Assembly (NCBI GenBank): GCA_039091255.1
Contig: JAWCMQ010000002.1
Coordinates: 1-64,000 of the forward strand
From: JAWCMQ01 sp039091255
Lineage (GTDB): Archaea; Aenigmatarchaeota; Aenigmatarchaeia; GW2011-AR5; JACRAC01
DNA: 64,000 bases
Reading direction: 5' to 3'
A model generated the notes under the pieces. It was not told the DNA's origin. It was given only the letters and a program-made list of their open reading frames with translations, and did no database searches. The position numbers were made by a program, and so were the translations under genes. Below are positions 52,533 through 59,469 of the stretch, one piece after another. Positions within the stretch are counted from its first letter, which is position 1, and the number at the start of each line of letters is the position of its first letter.

Positions 52533-54170
52533 TCAAATCACCTCAGCCTCTGCCGAAACGGTGTCCCTCATCGCGCTTCTGCTTAGGCTGCTCAGAACAT
52601 TTCGGACTTTCTCGAGTAGCTTCCTACCATCATTGGCAGTATAGATAGGCCAATGGTTGCATTTTGCACGCTCTGCGAGCTTCTTATCAGGGCTGATTAC
52701 AAATGGAAATTTCACGCATTTCAGAAAAGCAGAATAATCATGATAGCAGCCTCCAAAGCCTATCAAGCCATAAGCGTAACTGCCCTCTGACCGTAGCCAA
52801 TCCTCAAACGCGAGATGCCTAGCATTTGACAGTTCGATGTTGAGCGCCGCCTTGCCAGTGAATGCGCCATTCTTAGCGCCGATTTCGCTAGTTAGCGTGA
52901 CATCAACAGGCAGCATTTCGCTAATGCCATCTGCTATTTCTTGTGGCAACCGTGTAATGGTCACAACTTTGCAAAAGGACCTCACAAGATTCAAAAGCCT
53001 CAGCGAGAATGTGTAGACATAATTTTGCATGTTTGAGCGCAAGAAATTAGCGGCAACGCACTTAACATCTTGCGGCTTAGATTCTCCGACGGCTCGAGCG
53101 CAAAGCACAAGCGCCTTATTCGCAAACTCGTCTTTCGTAATCTTGCCTTTTTTGAATTTTTCGCAAAGCGTAAGCAGAGCATTGCCGTGACTATTCTGAA
53201 TCAGCCCACTCTTGTACAGCTCGCTGGCGACATCAAGAAAGAAAGCCGGGTTTAAAATCACGAAGTCCAAGTCGAATACCGCGACCTGTTTCATGTTGAA
53301 ATGGTTGAGAACTAAATGCCGGAGTTGGTGCGCAATTTCTGCGTTCTTGGACACGACGAATCTTACTTTCTCTGGGCTCAGATAGACAGACCTATAAAAC
53401 TCCGGAACGTTTATCTCAGAGATGTTTTTGGCGCGTGCATAGACATCCCGAATAATTTGCTGAATCTTGTCAGGTATATAGATTTGCGTGACGACATCCC
53501 CCAAAATCATCATTTCGCAATTTCCATTGGTCGGGATACTTACGCCTGTTTGTACACGCACAAACTCATTCCGATAGTAGTCTGCGCACCACTCATCGAT
53601 TGGCGTTTGCCCCGCAACTACAAGATAGGCATGGAGGTCTGATTTTGCGAGTGCGCTCAATACGCTAAATGAACTTTCAGAATACACCACCGGTGTGCGT
53701 AGATGCATTGCGATGCCGCAATATGGATGCCTAGCATTCGGTTTTGAGCAGTACTCGAGTTGCAGCTTCTTCCTGTAGGCATCGGCTTCTGCGAGGGTTT
53801 CGAAGACGAACGTCCGCGAATCGCCATCCTTGAGGTCCTTTAGGCTAGGCAACGCGACTCCACCGGGCTGCTGCCTTGCCCTTATGCCATGCACAAACGC
53901 ATGCACATGCTCAATCCATTCTGCATCAAGAAGATAGCCTGTCCGCTCACGCTTCAGCACACCCTCCCTCACGAGCTGCTGTACGGCCTTATGGACGGCA
54001 TGATAACTTACACCAGGCCGCTGTTGCTCCACTTTTGCATGCAACTTGCGCACATTGAGTGGCCACTCCTCGCTCAGGAAACGTATAACGCAGGCTTTGA
54101 CAGACTTGCCGTTCCCAAGCTCGAGCAACGGCGCCAAGTCTATGTTATCCACACCACACACCCATTCCAA
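52533..54170 (-). CDS. Winged-helix / HAD-like fusion protein B
   Basis: 545 residues, first gene of the operon. The same layout as the paralogue at 49504: winged helix (SEEWPLNVRKLHAKVE, SYHAVHKAVQQLVREG), middle domain (GDSRTFVFETLAEADAYRK, YCGIAMHL, CADYYRNEFVRVQTGV), then a HAD-like half. Motif I is VFDLDFVILN, with the two Asp kept, but motif IV reads LIGFGGCYHDYSAF, where the usual Gly-Asp is gone. It may bind rather than hydrolyse a phosphate compound. Start probably the TTG at 54170; a TATA-like GTTAAGAAG lies just upstream. Confidence 0.65.
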   Translation of the reverse strand: MEWVCGVDNIDLAPLLELGNGKSVKACVIRFLSEEWPLNVRKLHAKVEQQRPGVSYHAVHKAVQQLVREGVLKRERTGYLLDAEWIEHVHAFVHGIRARQQPGGVALPSLKDLKDGDSRTFVFETLAEADAYRKKLQLEYCSKPNARHPYCGIAMHLRTPVVYSESSFSVLSALAKSDLHAYLVVAGQTPIDEWCADYYRNEFVRVQTGVSIPTNGNCEMMILGDVVTQIYIPDKIQQIIRDVYARAKNISEINVPEFYRSVYLSPEKVRFVVSKNAEIAHQLRHLVLNHFNMKQVAVFDLDFVILNPAFFLDVASELYKSGLIQNSHGNALLTLCEKFKKGKITKDEFANKALVLCARAVGESKPQDVKCVAANFLRSNMQNYVYTFSLRLLNLVRSFCKVVTITRLPQEIADGISEMLPVDVTLTSEIGAKNGAFTGKAALNIELSNARHLAFEDWLRSEGSYAYGLIGFGGCYHDYSAFLKCVKFPFVISPDKKLAERAKCNHWPIYTANDGRKLLEKVRNVLSSLSRSAMRDTVSAEAEVI

Positions 54171-54250
54171 AATAGATGTGCAATCTTCTTAACCTTTTGG
54201 TAAAAGTGAATTTGACATGGTCTTTTTCTGCTGCCAGCCCGAGTAAATGT

Positions 54251-54484
54251 ATGGATTTACGTCCTCTACACTCAAATGCCTCGAAATTGCATTCCTTTCT
54301 GAAGCATTTTGCTCTTGACGTAGACCCAAATCGTCTTCCGCATGCGCTGTCTGTTACAAAAGCAATCGTTGAAAGGCAAAAGCCTAAGTCAGGCTTTGTG
54401 TTCAAAGTGTTGCTTCAGCAATTAGATCGTGAAATAGACTGGCGCCTCGCGACCGAGCTCGAAAACACATTTCTGAGCAACTGA
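54251..54484 (+). CDS. Small protein of unknown function
   Basis: 77 residues, basic and helical (LHSFLKHFALDVDPNRL, FKVLLQQLDREIDWRL), no known motif. It is divergent from the HAD cluster. The overlap of the open frame with an AT-rich stretch, and its position between the two operons, make it plausible but not certain. Confidence 0.4.
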   Translation: MDLRPLHSNASKLHSFLKHFALDVDPNRLPHALSVTKAIVERQKPKSGFVFKVLLQQLDREIDWRLATELENTFLSN

Positions 54485-54498
54485 ACAGGTGATACGCT

Positions 54499-54630
54499 AT
54501 TCCCAGGAAGCCGAAGTACGCGAAAACGCAGATACAGACGTGGAAGTGTGGGCATTGCGCATTCACATGGTACTACAAAACCGTCAAATGCCCGCTCTGC
54601 TCCTCGCTTGAGCTGGCAAAGATAAACTAG
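54499..54630 (+). CDS. Possible tiny zinc-ribbon protein with ATT start
   Basis: 43 codons reading IPRKPKYAKTQIQTWKCG... to ...CPLCSSLELAKIN, with CGHC and CPLC forming a four-cysteine zinc knuckle. No ATG, GTG or TTG exists in frame, but AGGTGAT ends five bases before an ATT, as for other genes here. If translated it would need a rare start codon. Alternatively it is a relic. Confidence 0.35.
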   Translation: MPRKPKYAKTQIQTWKCGHCAFTWYYKTVKCPLCSSLELAKIN

Positions 54631-54763
54631 CGGAAGCTGCAAAGCGGCAAGCAGCAATCTGCGAAAATCGCGACCTAGAGGTCCCGTGCTGCAGAAAAGC
54701 AATATCAGTTTCATGGGCTCGCAATCGGATTAAATCTTTTGCCCAATTTCTAAATAGCAGATA
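54631..54763. other. Spacer before the gap
   Basis: Contains GATTAAATCTTTT (about 54727-54739), a TATA-like element that may serve the downstream CYTH gene. No other gene seen. Confidence 0.4.
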
Positions 54764-54862
54764 NNNNNNNNNNNNNNNNNNNNNNNNNNNNNNNNNNNNN
54801 NNNNNNNNNNNNNNNNNNNNNNNNNNNNNNNNNNNNNNNNNNNNNNNNNNNNNNNNNNNNNN
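54764..54862. other. Assembly gap (99 N) before the CYTH gene
   Basis: Non-coding on the left and starting five bases before the CYTH ATG on the right. No duplication seen; the missing length is unknown. Confidence 0.6.
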
Positions 54863-54867
54863 ACCAC

Positions 54868-55551
54868 ATGCCAGACGTCACTCTTGGAGAGCGTGTATAC
54901 GAAGTCGAGCGGCGCACGCCCGGCCACTTGGAGGTGCCGCCTGGCTTCGTGCACAGCAAGACGCTAGATGAAATCAAAGATTACTATTTCAAAATAGACC
55001 CACAAGTGCGACTTCGGTATTCCAAGATTAGCTTCCCTCAGGATGGCGTATCCTACAGATTTACGTCGAAGCGAAAGGAAGGCGGAGAAGTTGTTGAATT
55101 CGAATCAAGCATGGGAAGCTTTGAAGCCGTGAAAAATGGCCTCTACGCCCTCGCAAACCCTGTTGTTGTAATAAGCGGCTCGCGTAGGGTATTTTACAAT
55201 GAAGAGCGCGACATGTCATTGCACCTTGATGAAGTGGACGGACTTGGAAAATGGACGGAGTTGGAAAAGCTTGTCGGCGATGCGCATAGCAAGGATTTAG
55301 TTGCCCTCGAGCTCGAGGAGCTTATGAGGACAATAGACCCGAATATAAAAATTGAGCGCAGAACGTACGTCGAAATGAAGCTTGAAAACTTGATAATCAA
55401 TCACATTTTGCAGTCCGAGATTCCGCCCACCATCGAAACGCTCGCTCGAACATTTCAATGCGACCCTTCAAGGATAAGCGCGATATGCAATTACGCATGC
55501 GAGCAGAGCCACCGCATAAAGAAAATCGGCGATGAATTCTGGCCAGATTAG
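54868..55551 (+). CDS. CYTH-like triphosphate-binding protein with helix-turn-helix
   Basis: 227 residues. Charged strands in CYTH order are seen: YEVERR, RLRYSKISF, YRFTSKRKE, VEFESSM, VISGSRRVFYNEE and SLHLDEVDGLGKWTELE. This tunnel-fold family binds triphosphates (adenylate cyclase IV, thiamine triphosphatase). The C-terminal 50 residues (TLARTFQCDPSRISAICNYACEQ) look like a helix-turn-helix, which is unusual. An N-terminal part may lie in the gap. Role unknown. Confidence 0.65.
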   Translation: MPDVTLGERVYEVERRTPGHLEVPPGFVHSKTLDEIKDYYFKIDPQVRLRYSKISFPQDGVSYRFTSKRKEGGEVVEFESSMGSFEAVKNGLYALANPVVVISGSRRVFYNEERDMSLHLDEVDGLGKWTELEKLVGDAHSKDLVALELEELMRTIDPNIKIERRTYVEMKLENLIINHILQSEIPPTIETLARTFQCDPSRISAICNYACEQSHRIKKIGDEFWPD

Positions 55552-55589
55552 GGTTAAAGCGTTTAATAATTTCACACCCCAAACATACC

Positions 55590-57335
55590 ATGCGGCTCAT
55601 CATTGTTCTCGGCGGCATCTTCTCCGGCGTCGGCAAAGGCATCGCGGCCGCATCCATAGGGCGCATCTTACAGGCGTATGGCTTCTCGGTCACGGCCGTC
55701 AAAATCGACCCTTACATCAATTTTGACGCCGGTACGCTGCGGCCGACCGAACATGGTGAAGTTTGGGTAACGGACGACGGCGGAGAAATAGACCAAGATC
55801 TTGGCAACTATGAAAGATTCCTGGGGATATCCATTCCGAAGCAAAATAACATTACAACAGGCCAAGTCTATTGGCGTGTCATCCGTGACGAGCGAAAAGG
55901 TCGATACCTCGGTCAGACCGTCCAATTCATTCCGCATGTGCCAAACGAAATAAAGCGTCGCATCAAGCAAGCGGCCAAGGACTACGATTTTGTTGTCGTT
56001 GAAATCGGTGGTGTAGTGGGCGATTACGAAAACCTTCCATTCCTCTTCGCAATGAAGTCTTTCGAAGTGGAGCTGGGAAAGAACAACGTTGCTTACGTCC
56101 TCGTCACGTATCTTCCAATTCCTAACAACCTAGGCGAGATGAAGACAAAGCCAACACAGCAAGCTATTCGCCTCATGAACGAAACAGGGATTTCTCCCGA
56201 CTTTGTAATTTGCCGTGCTGTCCGGCCCCTCGACGACATCCGCAAGCACAAAATCGAAACATACGCGAACATACCTACAGACCACATAATCTCAGCGCCC
56301 GATGCAAAGACAGTCTACGACGTTCCTATCAACTTTGAGAAGGACAATCTTGGAATAAAGCTTCTGCGCCGCTTCAACCTTCAGCCAAAGGCGCTGCCAG
56401 ACTGGTCAGGCTGGACCCGAGCGCTGAATAGAATCAAGAACCCAAGCCGCAATGTGCGCATTGCAATGGTCGGCAAATACGTTGCCAGCGGCGACTTCGC
56501 GCTGCCGGACTCGTACATCTCAGTAAACCAGGCGCTCGAGCACGCAGGCGCCGAACTTGACATAGGACCCTGCATAACATGGATAGATTCAGCAAAGCTG
56601 GAAAACCTCAGCGACCATGACGTGCACGCCAAGCTGAGAGAGTTCGACGGCATCCTTATACCAGGCGGTTTTGGCTCCAGTGGCGTAGAAGGGAAATTAG
56701 CTGCCATCCGCTATGCCCGAAAGAATAACGTTCCCTTCTTAGGACTTTGTTTTGGCTTCCAGCTTGCAGTCGTAGAATTTGCCCGAGATGTGTGCAAAAT
56801 GTCTGATGCTCATTCGACAGAAATAAACCCCGCGACACCTTACCCTGTAATAGACGTTTTGCCGAATCAGCGCGCTTTGCTGCAGAAATCGCGATATGGC
56901 GCATCTATGCGGCTAGGTGCATACGCTGCTGTGCTTCAGCCAGGCTCGCAGGTCCACAAGGCGTATCGTGACAGTGGCCGTTTAGCGAAAGACTTGGAAA
57001 TAATCAAAAGCATGGCATTAAGCCCTGGGCAATCATTCAGGCTCGGCACTGCAGCAAACCAGCTTAATTTAGCAAGCTCCCCTCTCGAGGCAGTAGTAGA
57101 GCGTCATCGCCATCGTTATGAGGTGAACCCCAAATTTGTGCCGCAGTTAAGCAGCGCAGGCATCCTCTTTTCAGGCTGGCATGTGCGTGAAGACGGCACG
57201 CAGCTCATGGAATTTCTGGAGTTGCCAAATCATCGCTGCTTCTTAGCTACGCAAGCGCACCCGGAATTCAAGTCGCGTCTCAGCGACCCCGCTCCTCTTT
57301 TTCTCGCTTTTGTCAAGGCGTGCGCGGAACGGTAA
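55590..57335 (+). CDS. pyrG: CTP synthase
   Basis: 581 residues, full length. The N-terminal synthase has GGIFSGVGKGIAAASIGR (P-loop), INFDAGTLRPTEHGEVWV and EIGGVVGDYE. The C-terminal glutamine amidotransferase has FLGLCFGFQLAVVEFAR (nucleophile Cys), and AHPEFKSR with His and Glu of the triad. It makes CTP from UTP and glutamine. A TATA-like TTTAATAATTTC is about 20-30 bases before the ATG, fitting a leaderless mRNA. Confidence 0.95.
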   Translation: MRLIIVLGGIFSGVGKGIAAASIGRILQAYGFSVTAVKIDPYINFDAGTLRPTEHGEVWVTDDGGEIDQDLGNYERFLGISIPKQNNITTGQVYWRVIRDERKGRYLGQTVQFIPHVPNEIKRRIKQAAKDYDFVVVEIGGVVGDYENLPFLFAMKSFEVELGKNNVAYVLVTYLPIPNNLGEMKTKPTQQAIRLMNETGISPDFVICRAVRPLDDIRKHKIETYANIPTDHIISAPDAKTVYDVPINFEKDNLGIKLLRRFNLQPKALPDWSGWTRALNRIKNPSRNVRIAMVGKYVASGDFALPDSYISVNQALEHAGAELDIGPCITWIDSAKLENLSDHDVHAKLREFDGILIPGGFGSSGVEGKLAAIRYARKNNVPFLGLCFGFQLAVVEFARDVCKMSDAHSTEINPATPYPVIDVLPNQRALLQKSRYGASMRLGAYAAVLQPGSQVHKAYRDSGRLAKDLEIIKSMALSPGQSFRLGTAANQLNLASSPLEAVVERHRHRYEVNPKFVPQLSSAGILFSGWHVREDGTQLMEFLELPNHRCFLATQAHPEFKSRLSDPAPLFLAFVKACAER

Positions 57336-57376
57336 GCTAGAACGCACCAATAAGTCAGAGCCGAACAAAAGCAAAT

Positions 57377-57490
57377 CTAAGCCCTTCGGCTGGCTTCTGC
57401 TCCGCAGAAGCCGCAGAAAACAACACCACGCGGCTTTAGCGTAATAAGCCTACCGTCCTTGCACTTTCTGCAATGCTGTATTTTCTTCAT
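57377..57490 (-). CDS. Very small zinc-ribbon protein
   Basis: 37 residues, MKKIQHCRKCKDGRLITLKP... ending FCGFCGAEASRRA, with CxxC at both ends: a typical zinc ribbon. Its ATG overlaps the stop of an upstream minus-strand frame (GCATGA). Zinc ribbons of this size occur in ribosomal proteins and polymerase subunits, but no specific family fits. Convergent with pyrG. Confidence 0.5.
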   Translation of the reverse strand: MKKIQHCRKCKDGRLITLKPRGVVFCGFCGAEASRRA

Positions 57491-57669
57491 GCAACCACAA
57501 CCCTTGTTTTAGCTGGCGTGTCAGCGCCGGCAAATATGGTCTCGCTTTCAGCGCGTATGCGGCTCGCGCAATTCGCAAAAGGTAAGGGAGTCGGGGTCGC
57601 ATCAGCGAGCCCCCTCTCGAGCTGGCATGGCTTCCTGACAACAGCCATGCAGCCAGCTACGGAGTCCAC
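57487..57669 (-). CDS. Possible small protein upstream of the zinc ribbon
   Basis: 60 codons ending with TRVVVA and overlapping the next gene by ATGA. It contains no known motif; other frames of the same stretch are also open, so coding status is uncertain. The only support is the coupling with the zinc-ribbon gene. Confidence 0.3.
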   Translation of the reverse strand: MDSVAGCMAVVRKPCQLERGLADATPTPLPFANCASRIRAESETIFAGADTPAKTRVVVA

Positions 57670-58065
57670 ACCCCTTACGCTTCTTGAGTCTGCAACGCAA
57701 GCTCTCCAGAAGCGCCGCAGACTCGATTATCGCTCAGCTTGTTAACTCGCAGAAAGCCACACCCCATGGCATATCTTCGAGCACCACTAACATGGCAAGC
57801 TGCCCTTATATTTTTTATCAATCTCGGGAAAGGATGTAGCAAACGATATCTCGACTCATCTATATCAGCTAACTTATATTCTAAAAACTACTCTATCAAA
57901 TATATATCTCATAAGTGTTATTTCTTACGTGTAGCTACAGATCAGAAAACTGTGCAAGCGCAACGGTTTACGCAAAAAGTAAAGTTTGGCGCCAGCTGGA
58001 AACTTTAAATAACTGATGTGCATATTGCTACCGACGTTTGCGGCTAAGCGGCTCGCAAGCAAAAG
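57670..58065. other. AT-rich intergenic region
   Basis: About 400 bases with no convincing gene. It becomes strongly AT-rich between 57800 and 57930, with TATA-like runs on both strands, and then contains AACTTTAAATAACTG (58000-58014), a probable promoter reading right. Confidence 0.45.
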
Positions 58066-58140
58066 GTGCAAACTATGCACATGTCATACCAAGACGAAGA
58101 CGAAGAAGAGTTCGATGAAGAGGAAGAAGAAGAGTATTAA
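58066..58140 (+). CDS. Possible acidic micropeptide
   Basis: From a GTG at 58066 or ATGs at 58075 and 58081, the frame encodes MHMSYQDEDEEEFDEEEEEEY and stops at TAA. Most residues are acidic. A TATA-like element lies about 60 bases upstream. This could be a real micropeptide or a low-complexity relic; the overlapping frame is highly basic instead. Confidence 0.25.
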   Translation: MQTMHMSYQDEDEEEFDEEEEEEY

Positions 58141-58215
58141 ATGGCATTTTAATTTTTTTCTTTTCCACAATGCAGAATCTTTTTTATTGAAGCTTTGCTC
58201 GCCCTTTTCCTAATG

Positions 58216-58225
58216 CTTAAATAAG
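58216..58225 (+). promoter_or_regulatory. TATA box of the 5S rRNA gene
   Basis: CTTAAATAAG, about 25 bases before the 5S 5' end at 58244. Confidence 0.6.
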
Positions 58226-58243
58226 CTTCTTCCAGATATAGAA

Positions 58244-58340
58244 GCGGTTGGCGACCAAAGCGGAGGGGCTAGACCCGTTCCCATCCGAACACGGAAGTGA
58301 ATCCCTCCAGCGGTGTGAAAAGTAGTGGCGAACAGCCGCC
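58244..58340 (+). rRNA. rrf: 5S ribosomal RNA (short form)
   Basis: Helix I is formed by GCGGTTG (58244-58250) and CAGCCGC (58333-58339). The core AGCGGAGGGG, CCCATCCGAACACGGAAG and CCCTCCAGCG is standard. Only about 97 nt are present against the usual 115-125: the helix IV/V side is shortened to GGTGTGAAAAGTAGTGGCG. It stands apart from 16S and 23S genes, with its own promoter, followed by tRNA-Asp. Confidence 0.88.
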
Positions 58341-58408
58341 AAATTCACAACGTTGCTAACCACTTTGTTTTTTCGCTGTCGCAACCGGCTTGACAAACTC
58401 TTAAATAT

Positions 58409-58420
58409 GCTCCATGATAT
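58409..58420 (+). promoter_or_regulatory. TATA box of tRNA-Asp
   Basis: TCTTAAATATGC, about 25 bases upstream of the tRNA 5' end at 58439. Confidence 0.5.
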
Positions 58421-58438
58421 TCTAACAAGCCGACGAAA

Positions 58439-58581
58439 GCCTCGGTGGTGTAGCGGTCTAGCATAAGGGCCTGTCATAAAATAACGAGCGAAGCGAGCAA
58501 TTCGTCGTTGTGAGCGAAGCGAGCAATTCGTCGTTGTTTTGCAGCTCGCCCTTGACTCGGGTTCAAATCCCGACCGAGGCG
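58439..58581 (+). tRNA. tRNA-Asp (GTC) with repeat-bearing intron
   Basis: Acceptor GCCTCGG/CCGAGGC plus discriminator G; anticodon stem AGGGC/GCCCT with loop CTGTCA-C, anticodon GTC. A 70-base intron (58477-58546) follows base 37. It contains two tandem palindromic family copies (ATAACGAGCGAAGCGAGCAATTCGTCGTTG and TGAGCGAAGCGAGCAATTCGTCGTTG). Confidence 0.9.
58481..58536 (+). repeat. Palindromic repeat elements in the tRNA-Asp intron
   Basis: Two tandem units inside the intron, each ending GAGCAATTCGTCGTTG. The insertion is located so that mature tRNA is unaffected if the intron is removed. Confidence 0.75.
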
Positions 58582-58707
58582 TTGGATTAAATTTTATGCT
58601 GCTAATGGTGGCTGAGACAAAGCGAAAGCACGTACATTGCCCTTGCAAAGGACGCAAGCGCCATGATTTTCTCAATTTATATTTGCTCGTTGTTCCAAAT
58701 TATGGCA

Positions 58708-58918
58708 GGGCCTGTAGCTCAACCTGGTAGAGCACCGGCCTTTTATCCAAGCGAGCCATGCAAGCAAAGGTTTCGAGTGCGCAGCATGAAGAAAAACCGC
58801 AGCGAGCTAGGCGAGCGCGAAGCACCGCTTGAAGATAAAAGACCTTAGGGATCTCCTGACCGAGATTCCGATGACGAAAGCAAGCCGGCTGTTGCGGGTT
58901 CGAATCCCGTCGGGCCCA
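58708..58918 (+). tRNA. tRNA-Lys (TTT) with long intron
   Basis: Acceptor GGGCCTG/CGGGCCC and discriminator A; anticodon stem CCGGC/GCCGG with loop CTTTTA-A, anticodon TTT; T arm GCGGG-TTCGAAT-CCCGT. The 137-base intron (58746-58882) sits at the standard position after base 37 and is unusually long. It contains CCGCAGCGAGCTAGGCG, a relative of the trailer repeats. Confidence 0.9.
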
Positions 58919-59016
58919 TCAAGTCCAGCGTGTGAGCAAAGAGAAAACCGAAGCGAAGCTGAAGTTTTCCGCAGCGAGCTAGCTGGATGCAATAGCGTCT
59001 AGCATAAGCGCAATAG
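58919..59016 (+). repeat. tRNA-trailer repeat, copy 2
   Basis: TCAAGTCCAGCGTGTGAGCA, then CCGCAGCGAGCTAGCTGGA and GCAATAG. Same order as the segment after tRNA-Pro at 33313, with a longer centre. Confidence 0.65.
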
Positions 59017-59229
59017 TGGAGTTACACAAATTTAGAACGCATGGTTAAACAGCCCCAAATTGCCCATCATCATCCTTAAATAATTTACATTATGATTGTG
59101 TGGCAACAATACGCCGCGCTGGTGGTTGTTTGGTCGCATATCTTCTCAACCTATTTGAAATAATCGGCTAGGCGCATAGCTACGTTTAGCGATCGGCATC
59201 CACAGCGCCGCGATGGGCAGCGTGAGCGC
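59017..59229. other. Upstream region of the RNA polymerase operon
   Basis: Contains CCTTAAATAATTTAC (about 59073-59087), a TATA-like element; an open frame crosses it but has no family. The rpoH start follows without a strong Shine-Dalgarno. Confidence 0.45.
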
Positions 59230-59469
59230 ATGAGCGAAGAAATCGACATTTTCCAGTCCGCACTGGTGCCCAAGCATGAAATCCTCTCCGAGGCCGATGC
59301 TAAGTTGCTTCTTGAGCAGTTGCGCATCTCCGAAAGCCAGCTCCCCAAAATAAAAGTCGCTGATCCTGCGGTCAAGGCGCTAGGCGCTAAAGTTGGTGAC
59401 ATTTTGCGCATAACGCGTAAGTCGCCGACTGCAGGCGAATGCTTATATTATCGGATTGTTGTTCCTTAG
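59230..59469 (+). CDS. rpoH: RNA polymerase subunit H (Rpb5 C-terminal type)
   Basis: 79 residues. Typical Rpo5 sequence: VPKHEILSEADAKLLLEQL, QLPKIKVADPAVKALGAK, GDILRITRKSPTAGECLYYR. It sits in the jaw of the polymerase. First gene of rpoH-rpoB-rpoA1; rpoB begins at or inside its end. Confidence 0.95.
   Translation: MSEEIDIFQSALVPKHEILSEADAKLLLEQLRISESQLPKIKVADPAVKALGAKVGDILRITRKSPTAGECLYYRIVVP

Noticed and set aside
57739..58213. Small plus-strand proteins in the AT-rich gap
   Set aside because: Frames lack motifs, and the composition is that of promoter-rich non-coding DNA; only an acidic micropeptide is kept, at low confidence.
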